Source: Sorex araneus (lineage: Eukaryota > Chordata > Mammalia > Eulipotyphla > Soricidae). Taken from it: a stretch of 64,000 bases of DNA. Below are positions 1 to 11,604 of the stretch, piece by piece (the first letter of the stretch is position 1; each line of letters starts with the position of its first letter). The stretch spans positions 27,537,347 through 27,601,346 of the forward strand of contig NC_073303.1 in the NCBI RefSeq assembly GCF_027595985.1, in the 5' to 3' direction. Below the pieces are notes generated by a model. It worked only from the letters and a program-made list of their open reading frames with translations, searched no databases and was not told the DNA's origin. A program made the position numbers and the translations under genes.

Positions 1-79
1 CAGACACTATTTTTTTTTTAAAATAGCAGATAATAAAAGGATGAAGGGGGAATCCTGACAAGAAATATCTCTTTTGGGG

Positions 80-277
80 GCTGGAGTGATAGTGCAGTGG
101 GTAGAGCGTTTGCCTCACACGCAGCCAACCCAGGTTTGATCCCGGCATCCCCTACTGTCCCCTGAGCACTGCCAGTAGCAATTCATGAGTGCAGAGCCAG
201 GAGTAACCCCTGAGCATTGCCAGGTGTGACTCAAAATGCAAAAACAATTAAAAAAAATAAAGGAAAGGAAAAAAATG
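80..277 (+). mobile_element. SOR-like tRNA-derived SINE, full length
   Basis: Flanked by a 12-bp target duplication (TCTCTTTTGGGG, 68-79 and 278-289). General family description: an A box near TAGCACAGCGGG, a B box GGTTCGATTCC, a tRNA-unrelated body (CATATGGTCCCCTGAGCAC ... GAGCCAGGAGTAACCCC) and an A-rich tail. The head looks most like tRNA-Ala. Confidence 0.9.
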
Positions 278-285
278 TCTCTTTT

Positions 286-908
286 GGGGCCAGAGCAATA
301 GTACGGTGGTAAGGCATTTGTCTTGCCTACTCTACATACCTAACTCTCACATTATTTGATTTCTTCACCCCATGATTAAAAAATGACCTGTAATCATTTG
401 TTTTTCTGCATCAGGGAGTGAACCCAGAACATGAAGTGACTGAGCCTGTGCTCTATCGCTGACCCACATCTCTCGCCCCCGTCTGCAGTTTTGTTCTGAA
501 GCGGTCCAATGGGCCTCTGGTTCATTGTAATCAGTTATAATAGACCTGGAGATTCTTTTGTTTGGGGTTTTTTGCGGGGGATCACACCCAGCGATGCTCA
601 GGGGTTACTCCTGGCTCTGCACTCAGGAATCATTCCTGGTGGTGCCCAGGGACCCTATGGGATGCAGGGAATGAACCTGGATCCATGCAAGCAAGACAAG
701 CACCCTCCCTGCTGTACTATCACTCTGGCCCCTGGGGGGTGGGAGGGCTTAGGGGGCACGCCCTGCAGTACTCCTAGGGCGTACTCCTAGCTCTGTGCTC
801 AGGACGCACTTCTGGCGGGGCTCAGGGGATCCTATGGGATGACAGGGATCAAACCCAGGTCAGCTGCAGGCAAGGCAAGTGCCTTATCCCTATACTAGCT
901 CTCCAGTC
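286..908. mobile_element. Cluster of older SINE copies
   Basis: A plus head fragment (286-345), a minus head fragment (404-480) and two diverged minus copies (566-740, 770-908). Confidence 0.7.
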
Positions 909-1023
909 CAATTATAACTGATTTCCTCCTTTTTCCCTCTGGCCCCTGGGAATCTTCTCTAGGAGGCTAGTTCACTGGTGAGCACACCTGCCTACACGTG
1001 CCTATTCAGAAGCCTCAGATGTC

Positions 1024-1205
1024 TTTTTTTTTTTTTTTTTTTTGCTTTTTGGGTCACACCCGGCGATGCTCAGGGGCTACTCCTGGCTCTACACTCAGGA
1101 ATTACTCCTGGCGGTGCTCGGGGGACCATATGGGATGCTGGGAATCAAACCCGGCTCGGCCGCGTGTAAGGCAAACGCCCTACCCGCTGTGCTATCGCTC
1201 CAGGC
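1024..1205 (-). mobile_element. SOR-like SINE
   Basis: Full-length minus copy with a long T tract. The flanking duplication CCTCAGATGTCT / CCTCAGACGTCT differs by one base. Confidence 0.9.
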
Positions 1206-1209
1206 CCTC

Positions 1210-1930
1210 AGACGTCTCTTTATCTTTGCTGAGCTGGGGACCGAACCCAGGGCCTCACTTGCAAACCGTTCCACACTGGCCGCACGCTTCCTTTTAAACC
1301 GTTTATTCTCTCGGCCAGCTAAGTCTGGCTGGACATGGGAACAGGGGCCGTGTGGCCAGCTTCCATCTCTAGCAGTTCTTAGCTGCCTCAGGGAGGGTGT
1401 CCCGTCTGTGAAAGCCTCAGGCAAAGGAGCACGCGGGAGGAAACGGCTGCTGGACCCGCAGAGGCCGGAAGGGGTTGGGCTCCCCCTGGCCTTGGCAGCT
1501 GTGCAGACCCACTCGTTCTCTCGGAAACGCGTGCATCCGAGCAGCCCCAGACTAGCTCGCTTGCTCGCACCCAGCTCTCCAGGCCGAACCTTCACCTCGC
1601 GTAAGCCCAGGGAGGCGGCCACACCGTGGAAGCAGCACCGCGCGAGCCTGCAGCCTCTTCTCCCTGACAGGTGGTGCGGTCCTGGGCCCAGAGACCACAT
1701 TCCAGGAAGAAAGTTGCATTTGCTGCGGGGTTGACTACGAGGGACGCACCCAAGTTCAGGAAACCTCGAATACAGTAGCTCACTTTGAGAGAACAAAGGA
1801 GCACATGTCTCCGTGGCTTTAGAGAAATACTTTTTAATAGAATAATCAAAACTTTTTGCAACTTTGTGCCTGCTTTCTCTCCCCACCCCACCACCCCCAA
1901 AGTACAAGGATTCTCTGGACTTAAAGCTAA
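1210..1930. other. Unassigned, moderately GC-rich
   Basis: No repeat or gene recognised. The open frames that cross it run out of the neighbouring SINEs and show no domain. Confidence 0.4.
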
Positions 1931-1936
1931 AACATG

Positions 1937-2099
1937 AAGGCTGAATCGATAGCACAGTGGGTAGGGCGTTTGCCTTGCACACGCCAATCCAGGTTCAATT
2001 CCCAGAATTCCATATGGTCCGCCAGGAGTAATTCCTGAGTGCAGAACCAGGAGGAGCCCTTGTGTAACGCGGGGTGTGACCCAATATGCAAAAAAAAAA
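1937..2099 (+). mobile_element. SOR-like SINE
   Basis: Body partly deleted. Target duplication AAAGCTAAAACATG on both sides. Confidence 0.9.
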
Positions 2100-2137
2100 A
2101 GCTAAAACATGGCCCACAGGGCTCTTTGTGTGTGTGG

Positions 2138-2141
2138 GCTC

Positions 2142-2204
<63 letters not shown>
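2138..2204 (+). repeat. (GT)n microsatellite
   Basis: About 33 near-perfect dinucleotides. Confidence 0.97.
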
Positions 2205-2206
<2 letters not shown>

Positions 2207-2283
2207 ACTGTTGGGGATCGAACCCAGGGCTTCATATATGCAAAGTAAGTGCTCCACCACTGAACTATATCCCAAGCCCAGAT

Positions 2284-2466
2284 GTTTTTTTTTTTTTTTT
2301 TTGCTTTTTGGGTCACACCTGGGGATGCACAGGGGTCACTCCTGGCTCATGCACTCAGGAATTACCCCTGGCCGTGCTCAGGGGACCATGTGGGATGCTG
2401 GGAATCGAACCTGGATCGGTCGCATGCAAGGCAAACGCCCTACCCACTGTGCTATCACTCCAGCCC
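2284..2466 (-). mobile_element. SOR-like SINE
   Basis: Full-length and close to the youngest consensus. Confidence 0.9.
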
Positions 2467-2539
2467 CGATTTTTTTTTTTCTTGAAGTAAAGAAAGTCTA
2501 TTAAAGCAGAGAGAAAAGAAAACATCTGAAAAGAGAATG

Positions 2540-2554
2540 TGGTCTCCAGTGCCT

Positions 2555-2623
<69 letters not shown>

Positions 2624-2825
2624 ATGAAGAAAAGTGTCTGCCGTAGAGGCAGGCTGGCTGGGGAGCTGGAGGCAGGAGGGCAACTGGGAAACTAATGGTG
2701 GGAGATGGACACTGGTGGAGGACGGGTGTTGGAACATGGTAGGACTGAAACTCAGTCATGAACGACTGTGTAACTCAGTATGATTCAATTAAAAGATAAA
2801 CATTTAAAACAAACAAACAAAAAAA
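2540..2825 (+). mobile_element. LINE-1-like 3' end segment with (AG)n
   Basis: A (AG)n run (2559-2612), then GGAGATGGACACTGGTGGAGGACGGG..., CTGAAACTCAGTCATGAAC and GATTCAATTAAAAG with an A-rich tail. The same module recurs inverted near 11605, 19175 and 54905 and on the plus strand near 12870. LINE-1 origin is inferred from the A-rich 3' end and many truncated copies. Confidence 0.6.
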
Positions 2826-2829
2826 GAAA

Positions 2830-3175
2830 ATGTGGTCTCTCCAGAGAAAGGAGAAAGCATCATGAAGCAAAAGAAAGGACTTATACACAGCCCTAGTGAA
2901 CTTTTTTTAATCTAAAATTAAATCTTAAAACAGTCTTCACCGAGATTACGACTTTTCGTAATGCCAAAATGCCTCAAAGGTTTTTGTGGCCACTATGAAT
3001 TTTCCAAAGCGTTGTATTCTAAGTTTGAAACTGAAGATTTCAAGAAGAAAAAACTGTCAGTGAGCGGATTCGTCTAAGAACAGCAAGAAATGAGTAGCTA
3101 GGACTATTTTGAAATTAAATAAATAAAAAAACCCTTGCAATTAGCAAATATTAGCAGTATAAATATTTCTTTAAA
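2830..3175. other. Unassigned A/T-rich sequence
   Basis: Nothing recognised in this stretch. Confidence 0.4.
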
Positions 3176-3178
3176 CTA

Positions 3179-3500
3179 GGGCCGGGGGTGATAGTACAGC
3201 ATTGGGCGTTGCCTTGCACATAGCCAATCAGGTTTAGTCCCCAGCACCAGGTAGAGACTCCGAGCACCACCAGGGGTCACTCCTGAGCACAGAACGAGGA
3301 GGAAGCCCTGAGCACTGCCAGGTATGGCCCCAAAACAAAAAACGAAAGGACTGGAGAGATAATAGTGGGTAAGGCACTGGGTTCCATCCCTGACATCCCA
3401 TCTGGATCCCTGAGACTGCCAGGAGTGATCCCCGAGCACAGCCAGGAGTAAACCTGAGCACAGCCAGCTATGGCTCAACCCCCCCTCCCCCCAAAACTTC
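3179..3500 (+). mobile_element. Two old SINE copies in tandem
   Basis: 3179-3345 and 3350-3500, both diverged. The second lacks part of its head. Confidence 0.75.
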
Positions 3501-3539
3501 CCAAAACCTAATGTATCTGTCTGAAAAAAATTAGGGCCC

Positions 3540-3709
3540 CGGCTGGCGCAATAGTACAGCGGGTAGGGCGTTTGCCATGCACGCAGTTGACCCAGGTTCG
3601 ATCCCCGGCATTCCATATGATCCCCCGAGCACTGCCAGGAGTAATTCCTGAGTGCAGAGCCAGGAGTAACCCCAGGAGTAACTGCTGGGTGTGACACCCC
3701 CCAAAAAAA
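3540..3709 (+). mobile_element. SOR-like SINE
   Basis: Young copy, target duplication ATTAGGGCCC. Confidence 0.9.
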
Positions 3710-3859
3710 AATTAGGGCCCTCCCCTAGAAGTGTTCAGAATGCCCAAGGGCCTCTCCTGGGGACTCAGCAGTTTAGTGCAAAGACCCAGTGCTCAGGGAC
3801 ACAGTGCTCAGAGATGCAGTGCTTGAGGGCGGCAGGGCAAAGCCAGAGCAACATTCAGG

Positions 3860-4315
3860 AGATGAGGATCAAACCGGGGTCCACAAAGCATGTGCCTTGG
3901 CCCCTGTTCTATGTCTCTGGTCTCCCTATCTGATGTTTGCATGTGAACTAAGAGATCTCTTTTGGGGGACTGCAGGTACGTGTATTTCTTCCCCGTTCTG
4001 TTTTTGTTTGCGAGCCCTCAGGGCAGGTGAAGCTTGAGGACCAGGCAGGATCCGATCTGGGTTCCCTGCACTCATGGCACACACTTCCGCCCTTTGAGTC
4101 ATCTCCCCGTTGGCGTTCAGAGGAGCACTCGGTGCTGGATATTGAGCCCTGACCTCACGCATGCAAATCCCACAGAAAGGTTTTTTTTTTATATCATTCA
4201 AACAGACCCTGATTCCAATCTTTGGCACGACATATGGTGCCCTAAGCACCACCAGGGATTACTCCTGAGCACAGAGCCAGGAAGAGCCCCTGAGCACAGC
4301 TGGGTGCCACCCCAA
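3860..4315. mobile_element. SINE fragments
   Basis: Minus head fragment 3860-3925 and headless plus copy 4200-4315. The sequence between them is unassigned. Confidence 0.55.
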
Positions 4316-4382
4316 TCATCTCCCCTCCAAATTTCGTGGTTCAGTTTAAATCAAGCATGTCTCAAAAGTTACAAAGTTGGGG

Positions 4383-4559
4383 GTTGGAGCGATAGCACAG
4401 CGGGTAGGGTGTTTGCCTTGCACGCAGCTGATCCGGGTACGAATCCCAGCATCTCATATGGTCCCCTGAGCATGGCCAGGGATAATTCCTGGGTGCAGAG
4501 CCAGGAGTAACTCCTGTGCATCGCCAGGTGTGACCCCCCCCCAAAAAAAAAGCAAAAAA
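4383..4559 (+). mobile_element. SOR-like SINE
   Basis: Target duplication of about 18 bp (AAAAGTTACAAAGTTGGG) on both sides, the longest seen in this window. Confidence 0.92.
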
Positions 4560-4575
4560 AAAAGTTACAAAGTTG

Positions 4576-4870
4576 GGGACCAGATGACTACTTGCTTTGC
4601 ATGTAGGAACCCTAGTTCAGTCCCCAGCACTGCATGGTCCCCTGAGCACCAGAAGGAGCAACCCTCCAAATTCTGATCACTGTGTAAAAAAAGTTTACAA
4701 GAGGGCCGAAGTGGTAGTACAGTGGGTAGGGCACTTGCCTTGCATAGTCTACCTGGGTTCAACCCCTGCCACTTCATATGGTTCCAAAGCCCTACCAGGA
4801 GTGATCTCTGAGCATAGAGCCAGGAGTAAGCCCTGAGCACTGTCAGGTGTGCCTAAAGTAAATAAAAAAT
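4576..4870 (+). mobile_element. Older SINE copies
   Basis: A fragment at 4576-4660 and a fuller diverged copy at 4703-4870. Confidence 0.7.
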
Positions 4871-5425
4871 AAAAAGTTATAAGATTGAGTGTAATTTTTT
4901 TTTTCTGGTGATATTTTATCAATCACTGGCAGTTTTCATTATCTATACAAGGCCAATTACCGACTTGTTCTCATAAGTCTTAAACACTAGTATAGGAGCA
5001 AAATAGAGTTACTTGTGCTAATGCTGTCCAGGGATATTAATATGGAATTTCTCGGTCAGATAAACTCGCTTGAGAAGCCAAATGAGCAAAGGTTAGCAGG
5101 AATAACCAAATTAGCAATAATTGATCTCAGAATTTTAATAACTTGACATTTCAGAGCTGCATAAAGGAACCGAGTAAAGAAAAGATTATTCCAGGTAAGG
5201 TAATCTCTCTAACATAGATCCAAACCAATTAAATTAAGATTTCATCACCAGGGAAAGCTAAATGCCACATGGAGTCACTGATAATCCCCAAGATTATCCC
5301 TGGGAAATAACATATGCCGAATATGTTTCTTAAATGGTGTCCACAATCTCTTCGAATAACCAAGTTACTACTAAGTTTATTAATAAGAATTCATTGTCTA
5401 GATAATTCTACTAAAATATTCGTGA
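4871..5425. other. Unassigned A/T-rich sequence
   Basis: Unique-looking DNA without open frames of note; I recognise nothing in it. Confidence 0.4.
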
Positions 5426-5426
5426 A

Positions 5427-6295
5427 TCCTGGCCAGACAATACAGAAGGTAGAACACTTGCCCTGCAGGCAGAGAACCAGGTTTGGTCCCTGGTACCCCC
5501 TTTGGCCCTCTGAGCCCCACCAGGACTCATCCCTGACCACAGAGCCAGGAGGAAGCTCTGAATACAGCCAGGTGTGGTCCACAAACCCCCTCCCATGAAA
5601 TATTAATGACTGGACTTTGGTTCCGTTTAGCTGAGTTTGTTGTGTTTCTTTGGTTTCTGAGCACACCCAGCAGTGCTCAGGGGCTGCTCCCGTCTTGGTG
5701 CTACTCGTGGGGAGGGGTCACCTCCTGCTGTGCTGGGAGACCATGTGGAGCCGGGAATTGAACCCAGATCTCCTGAATGCAAGGCATGAACTGGCGCATT
5801 GAGTGCCCTCTCTGATCAAAGTTATTTATTTCTTGTTTGCTTGCTTATTTGGGGTGCTCAAAAACCAGTGCTCAGGGCCAGTCGGAGGGACAGTGCAGTA
5901 GGTAAGATGCTTGCCTTCCATGTAGCTGACCCAGTTTTGATCCCCATATGGTCCCCCGAGCCCACCAGGAGTTATTCCTGAGTGCAGAACCAAGAGTAAC
6001 CTCTGAGAACAGTCAGATGTGGCCCCCTCCCAAATAAAACAAAGAAACAAGGATCATGGGACCCAAGGCTGTAATTTTTGGCCAACCCGGCCTGAGAATT
6101 GAGTGATCGGGTCCTGCATGCCAGAGGTCACGAGGGTCACCTCAGCAATGCCCAGAGCCTCAAGGCCACACTTGGCAGCACTGTGGGGTCCTGAGGCCAC
6201 CCGTCCTGACTCACCTCTTGTGATTCACCTCTTGTGATAGAGCCAGAAGTAAGCCCTGAGCATCACCGCGTGTGGCCCGGCTGCCCCCCACCAAA
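5427..6295. mobile_element. Cluster of four old SINE copies
   Basis: Plus 5427-5595, minus 5645-5820, plus 5876-6040 and a plus tail fragment at 6230-6295. Confidence 0.7.
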
Positions 6296-6299
6296 AATA

Positions 6300-6870
6300 A
6301 TTAGAGTCAGTGGAAAAGAGAGAAATAATCCTGAACATGATGAAAACAGAAGTATGTTTTAAGTAAGAATGGTTTAATGGGTGGGGGTTGTTTTGTTGAG
6401 GGAAAAGCAGGAATTCTGTAAGGGTGACACTGGTTACTTGTGAAATGGAAGGGACAATGTGGATGAGTTTCGGGGTGCGCATCAGAGACTCAGAGAGCCA
6501 GAGAAATTTTAGGAGCTTATTAGCTGGGGACTGCACGAGGTCCCCAACCCGGACCATGCGGTTCTGGTCACAGTTTCTGCCAGGCTTCGAAGGGGTCCGG
6601 CACACCCTCTGCCAGGAGAGTCAGACATTCGGGCCGCAGATATGCAGCAGCATCGGCACAGTTCCGAGGCCAGTGGGGTCCCCAGGTGATTTATTTGAAG
6701 TGGTGAGGAGAGAGGCGGCAGCCTCAAGGAAGGAATCCGCGTTTTCTCTCTATCCACCTCTGCCACCCGGGAACAGCTGAGGGAATCTGGGCTGTGAGCC
6801 TTGCTCCTTGCAGGAAACGACAGTCAGGCCGAGATCTTACCCAGGACTTCTGGGTCTGTCCCTCCCTCCC
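6300..6870. other. Unassigned segment
   Basis: No SINE match. An AATAAA lies on the minus strand near 6690, and the stretch could be part of an old LTR or LINE, but I cannot support a family. Confidence 0.35.
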
Positions 6871-6967
6871 TCTCTTTCTCTCTTTCTCTCTCTCTCTCTG
6901 AAAAGAATTTCAGAAGATGAACGCTGAAGTATAACAGATTTTATTTGAAAGTTCTGAGAAAGGAGAA

Positions 6968-7010
<43 letters not shown>

Positions 7011-7025
7011 GCAGACAGACAGATG

Positions 7026-7063
<38 letters not shown>
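6865..7063. repeat. Microsatellite cluster (CT)n, (AG)n, (AC)n
   Basis: (CT)n near 6865-6900, (AG)n 6965-7008 and (AC)n 7030-7063, separated by short unique DNA. Confidence 0.95.
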
Positions 7064-7066
<3 letters not shown>

Positions 7067-7160
7067 CATGGACTTCTCCAGAGCGAAGAGTGAACCCCAG
7101 AACACATGAACACATGCCAGCATTAGATATAAAAGTGTACACCTCAAGAGGGGAGATGCG

Positions 7161-7330
7161 GGGCTGGAGCGATAGCACAGCGGGTAGGGCGTTTGCCTTG
7201 CACGAGGCCTAACCGGGTTCGATTCCCAGCATTCCATATGGTCCCCTGAGCACCACCAGGGGTAATTCCTGAGTGCAGAGCCAGGAGCAACCCCTGTGCA
7301 TCGCCGGGTGTGACCCCCCCAAAAAAAAGG
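7161..7330 (+). mobile_element. SOR-like SINE
   Basis: Near-consensus copy, duplication GGGAGATGC. Confidence 0.9.
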
Positions 7331-7334
7331 AAGG

Positions 7335-7635
7335 GAGATGCAGGTGACACATGTGCTCAGCAGCAGCTCACGAGCTCGGGCAGCATAAGTGGGCACTTTC
7401 TTTGTTCAGGTTGTCTGCCCCACATGGAACTTTCTAGCTAGGTAAGAGTCCATTGCTAGGGTGGTTGCCAAGGGGACAGAGTTGGGAGTGGTCAATGGTC
7501 CTCTTTGAAATTCCTTTCCTGGCCTTTGTTCCTCTCAGAGTGGGGGGTCCAGCCTTCGCCTTCTCTGGGTCTCTGGTGCCAGATGAAGTCTTAGTTCCTG
7601 AGCTCACAGGTGGGCTTTTTGCAGCTTTATTACTT
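7335..7635. other. Unassigned segment
   Basis: No repeat family recognised. A 66-codon open frame here has no domain. Confidence 0.35.
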
Positions 7636-7639
7636 CCTG

Positions 7640-7857
7640 GACTGGAGCGATAGCCCGTCATCCCGTTGTGCATGGATTTGCTCAAGCGGACACCAGTAAC
7701 GTCTCCATTATGAGACTTGTTACTGTTTTTGCATATCGAATACGCCACGGGTAGCTTGCCGGGCTGGATACTCTCGGTAGCTTGCCGGGCTCTCCGAGAG
7801 GGGAGGAGGAATCAACCTGGGTCGGCCGCACTACCCACTGTGCTATCCTCCAGTATA
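7640..7857 (-). mobile_element. Second SINE type sharing the SOR tRNA head
   Basis: Contains CATCCCGTTG, AGACTTGTTACTGTTTTTG and GGTAGCTTGCCGGGCTCTC, then runs into the reverse SOR head (GGGTCGGCCGC...). Related copies lie at 53575-54060 and 55586-55832. Confidence 0.75.
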
Positions 7858-7897
7858 CTTACTTACCTTTCTATTATCTTTCATTTTCTCTCTCTCT

Positions 7898-8157
7898 CTT
7901 TTTTTTTTTAAATTTTGTTTTGGGGTTGTCACCAACCAGTAGTGCTCAGTGCTTCTGGCTCTACACTCGGGCATCACTTTTCTTTTTTTTTTTTCTTTTT
8001 GGGTCACACCCCGAGATGCTCAGGGGTTACTCCTGGCTCTGCACTCAGGAATTCACTCCTGACAGTGCTCAGGGGACCCTATGGGATGCTGGGAATTGAA
8101 CCCGGGTCGGCCGCAAGCAAGGCAAACCCCCACCCGCTGTGCTGTCGCTCTAGCCCC
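7898..8157 (-). mobile_element. SINE pair, fragment plus full copy
   Basis: An old minus tail fragment (about 7905-7975) abuts a full minus copy (7981-8157). Confidence 0.85.
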
Positions 8158-8750
8158 TATTTTATCTTCTGGATGATGAACCAGGTGAGCCAGGAACCTC
8201 CTGTCCCCCCAGCAACGCCCAGCCAACCTCCAGAAGCAGACGCTCTGCTCTGAGGAAAGGCTTGCGCACACCTGGCCTGTGTGGGGCCCTGGGCTTGAAA
8301 TCAGGCAAAACAAAATTAAAACAAAATAAAATCATTGCCTGCAAGTGCCCAGCCTGCACTGCTGACTCACGGGACCCGGAGCTAATTAAATGGTGGTTGT
8401 TTAACAGCGCTAAAGTTCAGGGTAATTTGATCCACAGCAAATAGCTCGGGGCAAGTCTGCGGATCACTGATGGGTGCCAGCTGGGTTCTCCCCGGCATTT
8501 GCATTGCCTCGCTTTACATATCTTTGGGCCCTGATGAGGGTTTTTTACAAAGCCAAATCGCAGAATGAGTGTTATTGTTTGCTTGGATCTTCCAAGCTGA
8601 TACTCTTCTTTCTAGGCACAGGATTGTGACTCTGGGCGGTCAGTCATTGCTGACGCTGGCGGATGCCACATTCTCCGAACCTGACACATGCATGAACACT
8701 TTCTGGGAATCCTGAAACCTGGTTTGAGATGCGTAGGTTTCAAAGAAGAT
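8158..8750. other. Unique sequence, possible conserved noncoding element
   Basis: Repeat-free and of balanced composition. It carries a MAF/AP-1-type TGCTGACTCA near 8359 and several homeobox-like TAATTA cores. No long open frame. The regulatory suggestion is inference only. Confidence 0.35.
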
Positions 8751-8754
8751 ATTG

Positions 8755-8921
8755 TGGGGCTGGAGCAATAGCACAACGGGTAGGGCGTTTGCCTTGCTCT
8801 CGGCCGACCCGGGTTCGATTCCCAGCATCCCATATGGTCCCCTGAGCACTGCCGGGAGTAATTCCTGAGTGTAAAGCCAGGAGTAACCCCTGTGCATCGC
8901 CGGGTGTAACACAAAAAAAAA
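8755..8921 (+). mobile_element. SOR-like SINE
   Basis: Target duplication CAAAGAAGATATTGT (15 bp). Confidence 0.93.
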
Positions 8922-9044
8922 ACAAAGAAGATATTGTTACCTCCCGGCTTTAACTTGCCTCACGGCATTTCTCAATAACAAGTAGTGCTCCTCAATATAT
9001 AAAAAGCTCTTTCAAATCAATAAGAAAAAGAGTGGGGGTGGGGG

Positions 9045-9608
9045 GAGACCCAGAGACTTAGTACAGGGCTTAAGGTGCATGTCTGGTATACAGCTGACCC
9101 TGGCTTGATCCCTGGCGTCACACAGTCCCCTGAGCATTGCCAATTCCTGTTCTGTGCTTGGGATTCTCTTGGTGTTCAAGGGACCATGTGGCACCAAGCA
9201 AGCAATTTAATCCCTCCGTTCTCTCTGTGACTCTGGCTTTTCTCAGTAACTTTCTGGTGAAATATGTATTTTAACCACTGCATTCTGTTAACTTTCTTTT
9301 CTTTTGAATACCCCTTCATCTGAAGTTCTTTTAGAACCCTCTTTTGTTTTGGTGGTGTTGGGAATCTAAGCCAGCGCTTCTCACATGCCAGGCAAGTGCT
9401 CTCCCACAGAGCTGGATATCCCTGGCCCCCCCCCCTTTTTTTTTTTGCTTTTTGGGTCACACCCAGCGATTCTCAGGGGTCACTCCTGGCTCTGCAGTCA
9501 GGAATTACCCCTGGCCATGCTCAGGGGACCATATGGGATGCTGGGAATCGAACCTGGGTCGGCTGCGTGCAAGGCAAACGCCCTACCCGCTGTGCTGTCA
9601 CTTCAGCC
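9045..9608. mobile_element. SINE fragments and a full minus copy
   Basis: Plus fragment 9045-9160, minus head fragment 9345-9427, full minus copy 9432-9608 with duplication TCCCTGGCCCC. Confidence 0.75.
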
Positions 9609-9719
9609 CCTCCCTGGCCCCTTTTTAAGGGCTTATTTTTAATTGGGATGTTATTGGCTTACATGAGTGTAAATATTTTTATGTTTCAGGTTACCCAGGA
9701 GGCCCTCAAGCACTGCCTA

Positions 9720-10160
9720 CAAGGTGCCAAGGTGCCAAGGTGGCCTGGTTGATCCCTGACACCACAGGACCACACAACACCCTCATCAGGCCCCAGCGTG
9801 GAACTGACAGGCTGACAGGCTGACAGGCTGAGGATTGCTGCAAGGGGGTCCCTGGGCCTCCTAAGCATCACTTGAGGTAACCCCCCCCAAAAAAAAGTAT
9901 GACTCAGTGATAAAGCTTGTGTGAGGTCCTGGATTCTATCTCAGGCACTGCAAGAAATAATTAAATAAATATACAAGAAAAAAATGGGACTCGAGAGATA
10001 GTACGGGGTAAAGCACTTGCCTTGCACACGGCTCACTCACACTCAGGTTCTATCCCTCGTACCATATATAGTCCTTTGAGCTCCAGCTGGAGTGATCTCT
10101 GAGCTCAGAGCCTGGAAAAAGCCCTGAGCACAGCCAGGATGATGCAAAAAAAAAAAAAAG
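9720..10160 (+). mobile_element. Diverged SINE copies
   Basis: Fragments at 9720-9890 (with a small TGACAGGC triplication near 9808-9831) and 9899-9955, then a fuller copy at 9985-10160. Confidence 0.55.
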
Positions 10161-10249
10161 GAAAAAGGACTAACCACCAACAGAAATGAACAAAGGAGAT
10201 AAACTATTTAAGGAAATGAAATTTGAGTGTTTTTTCTCACATTGGTGGG

Positions 10250-10489
10250 GGATGGTCTGGCTACACCTGCCGATGCTCCGAATTTACTCCTGGCTCTGGA
10301 CTCAGGGATTCGCCGGAGCGATAGCACAGCGGGTAGGGCATTTGCCTTGCACGCGGCCGACCCGGGTTCGATCCCCGGCATCCCATATGGTCCCCCGAGC
10401 ACTGCCAGGAGTAATTCCTGAGTGCAAAGCCAGGAGTAACCCCTGAGCATCGCTGGGTGTGACTCAAAAAGCAAAAAAAAAAAAAACCA
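10250..10489. mobile_element. Young plus SINE inserted beside a minus fragment
   Basis: Minus tail fragment 10250-10308, then a near-consensus plus copy 10312-10489 with perfect B box. Confidence 0.85.
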
Positions 10490-10614
10490 AAAAAAACCCG
10501 AAATTAGAACATGCTCAATTTCACTCACAATTCATTAAGTATAAATTAAAAGAATAATGACAAATCATTTCTACCCATCATATAACCCATCATATATATA
10601 TGTATAATTATAAA

Positions 10615-10765
10615 AGGCTGGATAACACAGATTGGAGTCAGAGAACTCAACAAATGGTGCTTTGCGTTCTGCAGGTCCAGGTTCAATCTTTGTCACCACA
10701 TTGTCCCTAGAGCCCCTAGACATCACTAAATGATGTCTGAGCACCGGCAAGTGTGACCCCAAGCC
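10615..10765 (+). mobile_element. Old SINE copy
   Basis: Strongly diverged but with body order kept (CAGGTTCAATC ... GAGCACCGGCAAGTGTGACCCC). Confidence 0.6.
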
Positions 10766-10879
10766 AAACCAAAATCAAAACAATATATCAGAAAAACCTG
10801 ATCACACAGTTTTCAGAGGCAGGAGAAGAAAATTGGCACCGTCACACATTATTGAAGAGAGGGTATGGCCTCCACCGAC

Positions 10880-11190
10880 AGCAACTTCACAACATCCACC
10901 ACCAAAATTCAATATTGAAATATATTTTGACCTAGTAATCTACTGCAAAGGAGATACACTTACACTGGATGTTTTTAGACGATCCAGTGGAATGCTATTG
11001 CAAATCAGAACCAACCCTGTTATGTGCCTTGGTCTCACCCTATGAAAATATAAAATATTCAAGGCAGTATTATCTGTAATGGTAAAATATTAGAACTAAT
11101 TCAATTGCTCATCATAGAAAAATTGTTAAATAAATTTCTCTTGTCCCTACAAGCAATTCTATAAATATTGGTTTTATATTAAGAGGAAAA
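10880..11190 (+). mobile_element. LINE-1 fragment (old mammalian subfamily)
   Basis: TTGACCTAGTAATCTACTGC and GTAATGGTAAAATATTAGAA, then AATTGCTCATCATAG and TTGTTAAATAAATTTC, follow the order of the distal part of old LINE-1 elements as I remember it. Truncated and diverged. Confidence 0.55.
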
Positions 11191-11263
11191 CAACAAGGTA
11201 GAGAAGAATGATGAAGGTATGATGAAATAGAATTCTAAATAAAAACTATACACCATACAATAC

Positions 11264-11600
11264 TGGGTCAGAGCAATAGTACAGTGGGTAGGGTGTTTGC
11301 CTTGCCTGGGGCCGACCTGGGTTCAATCTCCGGCATCCCATATGGTCCCCCAAGCACTGCTAGTAGAGTAACCCCTGAATGTTGCCGGGTATGACCCAAA
11401 AAGCCTAAGTAAATAAATACCATACAATACTAAATGCTGTTTGTTTATATTGGAGAGGGGGAGGATTTGGGGGTCACACCTGGGCAGTGCCCAGGGCATA
11501 TTCCCAGTTCTGGAATCAGTCCTGACAATACTCAAGGACCACTGAGGTTCTGGGGATAGAATTAGGGTTGATCACATGCAGACAAGTGTCTTTCCCCCAC
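11264..11600. mobile_element. SINE plus copy and older minus copy
   Basis: Plus copy 11264-11418 with duplication ACCATACAATACT, then a minus diverged copy 11455-11600. Confidence 0.75.
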
Positions 11601-11604
11601 CCCT

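Noticed and set aside
1095-1982. 295-codon minus-strand frame
   Set aside because: Begins in one SINE and ends in another; the interior has no domain.
2039-2504. Open frames rich in Cys-Val or His-Thr
   Set aside because: They are translations of (GT)n microsatellites.
6300-6870. LTR-like segment
   Set aside because: Only an AATAAA and C-rich flank; no terminal TG/CA pair or duplication seen, so no retroviral call is made.
10312-10400. Possible functional tRNA gene (perfect A and B boxes)
   Set aside because: It is the head of a SINE: no paired acceptor stem and the body continues into SINE-specific sequence. The same applies to the other copies.
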